Assembly: GCA_005879205.1 (NCBI GenBank)
Contig: VBLD01000013.1
Coordinates: 1 to 8,218 of the forward strand
DNA: 8,218 bases
Direction of reading: 5' to 3'
Origin: Deltaproteobacteria bacterium
GTDB taxonomy: Bacteria; Desulfobacterota; Binatia; DP-6
The position numbers and the translations under genes were made by a program. How positions within the stretch are numbered: position 1 is the stretch's first letter; each line of letters starts with the position of its first letter. Positions 1-3,941 of the stretch are shown here, piece after piece. A model generated the notes under the pieces. It was not told where the DNA came from and did no database searches. It was given only the letters and a program-made list of their open reading frames with translations.

Positions 1-1
1 G

Positions 2-454
2 GTCCGCGTATCGCGCCTGCTGGTGCAGGAGATCGGACGGGAGCCGACTCCCGAGGAGATCGCGGTGCGCATGGAGCTGACCCCGGACAAGGTCCGCAAG
101 GTGCTGCGGATCGCCCGCGAGCCGATCTCGCTCGAGACGCCCATCGGCGAGGACGAGGACAGCCAGCTCGGTGACTTCATCGAGGACAAGTCGGCCATTG
201 CGCCGGCCGACGCGGTCGTGAATCGCAGCCTGTGCGATCAGACGCGGAAGGTGCTCGCCACCCTCAGCCCGCGCGAAGAGCACGTGCTCCGCCTGCGGTT
301 CGGCATTGGCGAGCGCAACGATCACACGCTGGAAGAGGTGGGGTTGCGCTTCGCCGTCACCCGGGAACGCATCCGCCAGATCGAGGCGAAGGCGCTCCGC
401 AAGCTTCGCCATCCGAGCCGCTCGCGACACCTGCGGGGCTTTTACGAGGGCTGA
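2..454 (+). CDS. rpoD: RNA polymerase primary sigma factor RpoD (sigma-70), C-terminal part
   Basis: Partial gene: its 5' end lies before the window and the reading frame is open from base 2. It encodes the last 150 residues of the housekeeping sigma factor, which directs core RNA polymerase to -35/-10 promoters. The visible part begins in region 3 (VRVSRLLVQEIGREPTPEEI), continues through the linker PISLETPIGEDEDSQLGDFI, then region 4.1 (LSPREEHVLRLRFGIGE), and ends with the region 4.2 helix-turn-helix (HTLEEVGLRF...VTRERIRQIEAKALRKL, about bases 323-406). The R-E-R-I-R-Q recognition helix that reads the -35 element in E. coli RpoD is intact. That fits the perfect TTGACA found upstream of mraZ in this window. 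The GIGE-DHTLEEVG signature marks a primary sigma rather than an alternative one. The usual acidic or polar residue before VTRER is alanine here, a minor variant. The gene ends in HPSRSRHLRGF, the normal C-terminus, so nothing is missing at the 3' end. Confidence 0.97.
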   Translation, partial: VRVSRLLVQEIGREPTPEEIAVRMELTPDKVRKVLRIAREPISLETPIGEDEDSQLGDFIEDKSAIAPADAVVNRSLCDQTRKVLATLSPREEHVLRLRFGIGERNDHTLEEVGLRFAVTRERIRQIEAKALRKLRHPSRSRHLRGFYEG

Positions 455-510
455 GATCGCCCAGGCTTGCAGAAGAGCCGCTTCGGTGCTTCACTCGCAC
501 CCCGCCTGGT

Positions 511-584
511 GGGCCCATAGCTCAGGCGGTTAGAGCTGCCGGCTCATAACCGGTCGGTCGTGCGTTCGAGTCGCACTGGGCCCA
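511..584 (+). tRNA. tRNA-Ile2 (anticodon CAU, read as lysidine-modified k2CAU)
   Basis: A full cloverleaf can be drawn. The acceptor stem pairs 511-517 with 577-583 (7 bp), the D stem 520-523 with 533-536, the anticodon stem 538-542 with 550-554, and the T stem 560-564 with 572-576 around TTCGAGT. The anticodon loop is CTCATAA with CAT at 545-547, and the discriminator is A584. CAU tRNAs can be initiator Met, elongator Met or Ile2. The Watson-Crick first pair (G511-C583) argues against an initiator. C4-G69 and C5-G68 (514-580, 515-579) match the known determinants for the tRNA(Ile)-lysidine synthetase TilS in E. coli, and the tRNA follows rpoD just as ileX does there, so Ile2 is preferred over elongator Met. 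After A584 the sequence is CCG, so the terminal CCA is not fully encoded and must be completed enzymatically. The tRNA may share the rpoD transcript; I see no convincing promoter in the 56-base gap. Confidence 0.93.
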
Positions 585-624
585 CCGTCATCCGGGCGGG
601 CGGTCATCAACGCGGGGGGACAAC

Positions 625-630
625 GGAGGG
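625..630 (+). promoter_or_regulatory. Ribosome binding site fixing a TTG start
   Basis: GGAGGG lies nine bases before the TTG at 640. No ATG or GTG in the same frame is as well placed, and the family's N-terminal coiled coil begins immediately after. The strong Shine-Dalgarno is therefore the reason for choosing the rare TTG codon. Confidence 0.75.
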
Positions 631-639
631 ACGTCAGAC

Positions 640-1365
640 TTGGCGACGCAGATCGGCGTACTTGCGAACCTCCAGATCATCGACCAGAGCCTCCGCGCGA
701 AGACGCTCGCGGTAGAGGAAGGCCAGGGCCGGGTCGCCGCGCTCGAGGAGGCGGTCCAGGCGCAGAGTGCCGCCGCCGCGTCGGCGCGGGACGAGCTGGC
801 GACGGTGAGCGCGCGGCAGCAGGAGCTCGAGACCCGGCTGTCCGCCAACGAAACGAAGCTCAAGGACCGCCGGATGCGGCTGGCGCGCATCCGGAGCGAC
901 AAGGATCTGGGGGTTGCGCGGCGAGAGGTGGACCTCCTCAAGGAGGAGACGGGCACCATCGAGAACGAGCTGATCAGCGTACTCGAGCAGGTCGAGGTCG
1001 TGGGCGCGAAGCTGCGCGGCATCGAGGAGGAGCTGGCGCGGCTGCGCGCCGCCATGGAGACCGAGGCCGCGGAGCTGCGCGAGACGGTGGCTCGGCTCTC
1101 GGGCGAGATCGAGCGGGAGCGGAGCGTACGCAACGCTCTGGTCGAGGGCCTCGACGGCGATCTGCGCCGCAAATACGAGATGATCTTCTCGCGGCGCGGC
1201 GGGCTGGCGGTGGTGGAGATCCGCGAGGGCATCTGCCAGGGCTGTCGCATGCGCGTTCCGCCCCAGCTGTTCAACGAGATCCAGCGCAACGAGCAGGTAA
1301 TCCTCTGCCCGAGCTGCCAGCGAATGCTATACTGGCGCGCCGAGAGGGAGGAGGCGAGCGGCTAA
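640..1365 (+). CDS. Coiled-coil / C4 zinc-ribbon protein (DUF164, HP0958/FlgZ-like family)
   Basis: A 241-residue soluble protein with two parts. Residues about 10-165 are a long, charged, heptad-rich region predicted to form an antiparallel coiled-coil hairpin (for example QQELETRL, LKEETGTIENELISVLEQVE, ELARLRAAMETEAAELRE). Residues 195-232 are a four-cysteine zinc ribbon, CQGC (199-202) and CPSC (223-226), followed by the family-typical RMLYW. This is the architecture of the zf-RING_7/DUF164 family. Its studied member, Helicobacter pylori HP0958 (FlgZ), binds RpoN and a flagellin mRNA; in most bacteria the role is unknown. Here there are no flagellar neighbours. The gene sits between a tRNA and RNase P RNA, so a nucleic-acid-binding role is plausible, but that is inference from context and fold only. 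Length is normal for the family and no key cysteine is missing. The start is TTG with GGAGGG nine bases upstream. Its last codons overlap a candidate rnpB promoter. Confidence 0.9.
   Translation: MATQIGVLANLQIIDQSLRAKTLAVEEGQGRVAALEEAVQAQSAAAASARDELATVSARQQELETRLSANETKLKDRRMRLARIRSDKDLGVARREVDLLKEETGTIENELISVLEQVEVVGAKLRGIEEELARLRAAMETEAAELRETVARLSGEIERERSVRNALVEGLDGDLRRKYEMIFSRRGGLAVVEIREGICQGCRMRVPPQLFNEIQRNEQVILCPSCQRMLYWRAEREEASG
1305..1333 (+). promoter_or_regulatory. Candidate rnpB promoter (extended -10) inside the end of the zinc-ribbon gene
   Basis: TGCTATACT (1325-1333) is an extended -10: TATACT matches TATAAT at 5 of 6 positions and carries the TG motif one base upstream. A weak -35, CTGCCC (1305-1310, 3 of 6), lies 17 bases before it. 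Transcription would begin near 1340, about 44 bases before the mature 5' end of RNase P RNA, so a leader would have to be removed. The caveat is that these bases also encode the conserved Met-Leu-Tyr-Trp of the zinc-ribbon protein, so the match may be forced by protein sequence. Confidence 0.45.
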
Positions 1366-1383
1366 CGGACGGCGTGGGCCGTG

Positions 1384-1777
1384 CGCCGGAGGAGGTCGAG
1401 CAGCCGCCCGTCGCGCAGCGCGGCGGGAGGAAAGTCCGGACTCCGCAGGACAGGGTGGCCGTTAACGGCGGCCTCGAGCGATCGGGGGAAAGTGCCACAG
1501 AAAAGAGACCGCCCCGGGCCACCGGCCCGGAGCAAGGGTGAAAAGGCGAGGTAAGAGCTCGCCAGATCCGTTCGTGAGAACGGATGCTCGGCAAACCCCA
1601 CCCGGAGCAAGACCGAGTAGGAGGGAGGTCCGGCCCATCAGGCCGGGCGCGGGTGGTCCGCCCGTTCCCTCGGGTCGGTCGCTCGATCCCCCGGGCAACC
1701 GGGGGGCCAGACGAATGGCTGCTGTCCCCGCTTGGTGAGCGGGGAAACAGAACCCGGCTTACAGACCTCCTCCGGCG
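1384..1777 (+). ncRNA. rnpB: RNase P RNA, bacterial type A
   Basis: This is the catalytic RNA of ribonuclease P, which removes 5' leaders from precursor tRNAs. The conserved core blocks appear in the right order: GAGGAAAGTCCGGA (1427-1440) followed by CAGGACAGGGTG (1446-1457), GGGGGAAAGTGCCACAGAAA (1484-1503), GGTGAAAAGGCGAGGTAAGAG (about 1537-1557), AAACCCCACCCGGAGCAAGA (1593-1612), and ACAGAACCCGGCTTACAG (1747-1764). They closely follow the E. coli molecule. The ends are set by helix P1: 1384-1397 is the exact reverse complement of 1764-1777, 14 perfect pairs. The total of 394 nt is slightly longer than the 377 nt of E. coli, as expected of an A-type RNA. GAGGTCCGGCCC (1624-1635) aligns with the E. 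coli L15 region that pairs with the tRNA CCA end, so the GGT at 1627-1629 is probably that contact. The gene starts 18 bases after the zinc-ribbon stop codon. No protein-coding gene overlaps it. Confidence 0.97.
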
Positions 1778-1790
1778 TTGGTTTCATTGA

Positions 1791-1852
1791 TCCGGGGTGC
1801 CCGTGCGGTGCTCGCGCGCTGCGCGCGCTGCGCTCCTCCGATGCCCCCCGGA
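1791..1852 (+). repeat. Imperfect inverted repeat downstream of rnpB
   Basis: TCCGGGGTGC (1791-1800) can pair with GCCCCCCGGA (1843-1852) with one mismatch. The enclosed bases are extremely GC-rich and include two tandem copies of GCGCGCTGC at 1814-1822 and 1823-1831, which can fold into their own short stem. The structure begins 13 bases after the RNase P RNA end and could protect or define the 3' end of its transcript. No T tract follows, so it is not a canonical intrinsic terminator. Confidence 0.35.
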
Positions 1853-1868
1853 CCCCCGTCGGCTGGCG

Positions 1869-1886
1869 TGACCGCTCTCGCGGTCA
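1869..1886 (+). terminator. Perfect 7-bp hairpin, possible rnpB transcript end
   Basis: TGACCGC (1869-1875) and GCGGTCA (1880-1886) form a perfect 7-bp stem with a TCTC loop. It lies 91 bases after rnpB and 86 bases before the mraZ -35 box, where a terminator would be expected. The bases after it (AACCTCCCGCTAGCTTTCC) lack a real T run, so intrinsic termination would be weak. It may instead assist Rho-dependent ending or be a chance structure. Confidence 0.3.
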
Positions 1887-1971
1887 ACCTCCCGCTAGCT
1901 TTCCAGGCGTCGCGCCGGGACCGCGCATGTCCGCGATCGGCTTGATGTTCCATTCGAGCGACGACGTCGCC

Positions 1972-2001
1972 TTGACAGCCTGTGGGGGCAGGGAGTATAC
2001 G
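1972..2001 (+). promoter_or_regulatory. Sigma-70 promoter of mraZ / dcw cluster
   Basis: The -35 is a perfect TTGACA (1972-1977). An 18-bp spacer separates it from TATACG (1996-2001), which matches TATAAT at 4 of 6 positions. Transcription would begin near 2008, leaving a leader of about 73 bases before the mraZ ATG. It is the best -35 element I find in the window and is correctly placed for the first gene of the cluster. The downstream leader carries TGGGG boxes, consistent with control by MraZ. Confidence 0.6.
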
Positions 2002-2080
2002 CGCCGGCAGCTGTGGGGCAGGATGGGGCGTGGCGGTGGTGGAGTCAATATTTGTGGGGTAACCGGCCCCGGCCAGTGGG
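1983..2080 (+). promoter_or_regulatory. Candidate MraZ operator: phased TGGGG boxes
   Basis: TGGGG occurs at 1983, 2014, 2024 and 2055, with a further TGGG at 2077 that ends one base before the mraZ start codon. Successive offsets are 31, 10, 31 and 22 bases, close to whole helical turns, so the boxes would face the same side of the DNA. E. coli MraZ is reported to bind TGGGN direct repeats separated by five bases, a 10-base period; the pair at 2014 and 2024 has exactly that spacing. The first box lies in the promoter spacer and the others in the leader. Binding is inferred, not shown. Confidence 0.55.
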
Positions 2081-2533
2081 ATGTTTCGCGGAAACTTCGA
2101 GCACGTGGTGGACGACAAGGGGCGGGTCGCCATCCCAGCCCGCTTCAGGGAGGCGCTCTCCGGGCTCCAGGAAGAGCGCCTCGTCGTCACCAAGTTCGCG
2201 CACCGCGGCCGCCATTGTCTCGACGCCTACCCACTCGGGTCGTGGCGCCGGCTGGAGAAGCGCATCCTCTCCAAGAATCGGTTCAAACCGAGCGTGGTCG
2301 GCTTCACCAACTACTACATCGCCGGGGCGCACGAGTGCCAGCTCGACGCCCAGGGGAGGATCCTCATCCCCGAGCTGCTACGCGACTACGCCGAGCTCGG
2401 CCGCGACGCGATGTTCGCGGGCGACATCGACAAGTTCCGCATCTGGAACAAGGAGACCTGGCGACAGGTGTTCGCCGAGGACGAGCGCGTGGTGCTCGAG
2501 AACCCGGAGCTCCTGGGAGAGCTCGAGTTGTGA
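2081..2533 (+). CDS. mraZ: Transcriptional regulator MraZ
   Basis: A 150-residue DNA-binding protein encoded first in the dcw cluster. In E. coli it represses its own operon by binding repeats upstream of mraZ. The sequence shows the expected tandem pair of SpoVT/AbrB-like swapped-hairpin domains. Each has the family D-x-x-x-R motif: D11-DKG-R15 followed by VAIPARFRE, and D89-AQG-R93 followed by ILIPELLR. The N-terminus MFRGNFEH is the family standard, which fixes the ATG start. Length is normal. No clear Shine-Dalgarno precedes the start: the adjacent bases are CCAGTGGG, which fit an MraZ box better than a ribosome site. The RsmH gene follows after 44 bases. MraZ acts in the cytoplasm, forms ring-shaped oligomers in other bacteria, and its level is tied to RsmH. 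Confidence 0.96.
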   Translation: MFRGNFEHVVDDKGRVAIPARFREALSGLQEERLVVTKFAHRGRHCLDAYPLGSWRRLEKRILSKNRFKPSVVGFTNYYIAGAHECQLDAQGRILIPELLRDYAELGRDAMFAGDIDKFRIWNKETWRQVFAEDERVVLENPELLGELEL

Positions 2534-2548
2534 TTAGGTGAGAGCGGA

Positions 2549-2584
2549 CCGCCACAGGGCGGAGGTGGGAGTGAACGGTGGAGG
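2549..2584 (+). promoter_or_regulatory. Two possible rsmH ribosome binding sites and a small hairpin
   Basis: GGAGG occurs at 2561-2565, twelve bases before GTG 2578, and again at 2580-2584, eleven bases before ATG 2596. Both starts are in frame, so the site does not settle which one is used. CCGCC (2549-2553) can pair with GGCGG (2558-2562) around an ACAG loop, covering the first two bases of the upstream GGAGG. If real, this would modestly mask the first start. Confidence 0.4.
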
Positions 2585-3582
2585 CGGCGAGCGCTATGGC
2601 CGGGCGTCGCACGCTGAACGCGCCACCGAAGACGACCAAGACGGGCACCGGGCCGGTGGGCGCTGCCCACGCGTCGGTGATGATGGGGGAAGTGGTGGAG
2701 TGGCTGCGCCCCCGGCCGGGTGCCCGTCTCCTGGACGCGACCGTCGGCCTTGGTGGGCACGCAGCGGCGCTCCTCTCGGCCGCACCCGACACTAACCTCC
2801 TCGGCCTCGATCGCGATCCGACGGCGCTCGCGCACGCGGGCGACAACCTCCAGAGCTACGGGGAGCGCGTGCACCTGCGCCAGGCCAACTTCGTCGATGC
2901 GGGCGCGAACCTCGCCCGGACGGGCTGGGATGCGGCCGACGCGGTGCTGCTCGATCTGGGCGTCAGCTCGATGCAGCTCGACTCCGGAGAGCGCGGGTTC
3001 GCGTTCCGGCGCGAGGGTCCACTCGACATGCGGATGGACCCGGGGGGAACGCTCACCGCCGCCGAGATCGTGAACCACTGGGCGGAGGCGCGCCTGGCGC
3101 AGCTGATCGCCGAGTACGGCGAGGAGCGACGGGCCCGGGCCGTCGCGCGTGCCATCGTGCGCGCCCGTCCACTCGCCACCACGAGCCAGCTCGCGGCGGT
3201 CGTGTCCGGTGTGCTCGGTGGCCGGCCGGGACTTCATCCCGCCACTCGCACGTTTCAGGCCCTCCGTATCGCCGTCAACGACGAGCTCGGCGGCCTCGAC
3301 CGTTTTCTCGCCGACGGCTACCGGCTCTTGCGCCCGGGAGGCCGCCTGGCCGTCCTCTCGTACCACTCTCTGGAGGACCGACGGGTGAAGACGGCCTTCC
3401 GCCGCTGGGCCGCGGATTGCCTCTGTCCTCCCGGGCTCCCACGGTGCGCCTGCGGGTGGAGCGCCAAGGCTCGCCTCCTGACCCGCCGGCCGATTCGCCC
3501 TGGAGCCGCCGAGGTGGCGCGGAACCCGCGCGCGCGGAGCGCCCGTCTGCGGGTCGTCGAGCGACTCGGGGCCAACCGGTGA
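2578..3582 (+). CDS. rsmH: 16S rRNA (cytosine-1402-N4)-methyltransferase RsmH (MraW)
   Basis: A SAM-dependent enzyme that methylates N4 of C1402 in the decoding centre of 16S rRNA. It is 334 residues from GTG 2578, slightly above the usual 300-320. The core starts at HASVMMGEVVEWL (31-43). It continues through the SAM-binding LLDATVGLGGHA (51-62) and LLGLDRDPTAL (74-84), the signature DAVLLDLGVSSMQLD (121-135) with GFAFRREGPLDMRMD, the TFQALRIAVNDEL segment (225-237), and GGRLAVLSYHSLEDR (254-268). The tail has the common CxC...CxC cysteines (281, 283, 290, 292), LLTRRPIRP and NPRARSARLRVVE. The first 30 residues are low-complexity and non-conserved. ATG 2596 (residue 7) is an equally reasonable start, and neither affects the core. 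The stop overlaps the ftsL GTG by four bases (GTGA), indicating coupled translation. All expected motifs are intact. Confidence 0.96.
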   Translation: MEAASAMAGRRTLNAPPKTTKTGTGPVGAAHASVMMGEVVEWLRPRPGARLLDATVGLGGHAAALLSAAPDTNLLGLDRDPTALAHAGDNLQSYGERVHLRQANFVDAGANLARTGWDAADAVLLDLGVSSMQLDSGERGFAFRREGPLDMRMDPGGTLTAAEIVNHWAEARLAQLIAEYGEERRARAVARAIVRARPLATTSQLAAVVSGVLGGRPGLHPATRTFQALRIAVNDELGGLDRFLADGYRLLRPGGRLAVLSYHSLEDRRVKTAFRRWAADCLCPPGLPRCACGWSAKARLLTRRPIRPGAAEVARNPRARSARLRVVERLGANR

Positions 3583-3941
3583 AGGCCCGCGGCGCGGCGT
3601 CCCGACACCCCGAGCTGCGCATCCGGCGGCCCCTGGTGCGGCCGTCGGCCGACGCCGTCCGGGTGCTGCACCTGGTGCGTGGCCTGCCGCGCCACGTCCT
3701 GTTGCTCGGTGCCTGCCTCGTAGTCCTCTGTGTGGCGCGCGTCTGGCTTCGTCTCGAGACGGTGAATCTCGGCTACGAGCTGTCTTCCGCGCGCCAGATG
3801 CAGCTCCGGCTCGAGCACGAGCGCCAGGAGCTCCAGGTCGAGATCGCGACGCTCCGCGACCCGGCCCGCATCGCCGACATCGCGCGCCGCCGCCTCGGCA
3901 TGGCGGATCCCGAGAAGGGGCAGGTGGTGGTGCTCCCGTGA
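3579..3941 (+). CDS. ftsL: Cell division protein FtsL
   Basis: A 120-residue bitopic membrane protein of the divisome, which with FtsB and FtsQ regulates the septal synthase FtsW-FtsI. The N-terminal 38 residues are cytoplasmic and basic. Residues about 39-56 (HVLLLGACLVVLCVARVW) form the single transmembrane helix. Residues about 60-105 are a short periplasmic coiled coil (QMQLRLEHERQELQVEIATL). The end RRLGMADPEKGQVVVL matches the FtsL C-terminal pattern. FtsL is poorly conserved, so the call rests on this architecture plus its position between rsmH and ftsI. The start is GTG 3579, overlapping the rsmH stop as GTGA, with GGGG seven bases upstream. The same frame is open as far as an ATG at 3417, but that would duplicate 166 bases of rsmH and add a Pro/Arg-rich sequence unlike any FtsL. 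The gene overlaps ftsI by four bases. Confidence 0.88.
   Translation: MKARGAASRHPELRIRRPLVRPSADAVRVLHLVRGLPRHVLLLGACLVVLCVARVWLRLETVNLGYELSSARQMQLRLEHERQELQVEIATLRDPARIADIARRRLGMADPEKGQVVVLP

Larger units (their letters stand above)
1778..2080. other. Non-coding region between rnpB and mraZ
   Basis: This 303-base stretch has no credible gene on either strand; the reading frames that cross it show no recognisable protein. From left to right it contains a T-containing run directly after P1, an imperfect inverted repeat (1791-1800 with 1843-1852, 9 of 10 pairs) enclosing a tandem 9-base repeat GCGCGCTGC (1814-1831), a perfect 7-bp hairpin (1869-1886), about 85 bases (1887-1971) in which I see nothing, then the promoter and TGGGG boxes of the dcw cluster. 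A short AT island, CAATATTT (2046-2053), stands out from the GC-rich surroundings. Confidence 0.7.

Noticed and set aside
281..290. Shadow frames over rpoD region 4 that could suggest a frameshift or second gene
   Set aside because: The RpoD frame is continuous and matches the family from base 2 to its stop. The alternatives are low-complexity Arg/Ala translations.
467..495. Possible promoter for the tRNA (TTGCAG, 17 bases, TTCACT with TG motif)
   Set aside because: Each hexamer matches consensus at only 3 of 6 positions, not above what chance gives here. Co-transcription with rpoD is as likely.
1732..2541. Plus-strand reading frame running across the rnpB-mraZ gap
   Set aside because: It overlaps RNase P RNA, the promoter and all of mraZ in another frame, has Arg/Gly/Pro-rich composition and no family signature.
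3417..3578. Upstream extension of ftsL to an ATG at 3417
   Set aside because: It would overlap rsmH by 166 bases with a Pro/Arg-rich sequence. GTG 3579 gives a normal 120-residue FtsL and the same GTGA overlap seen at other junctions.
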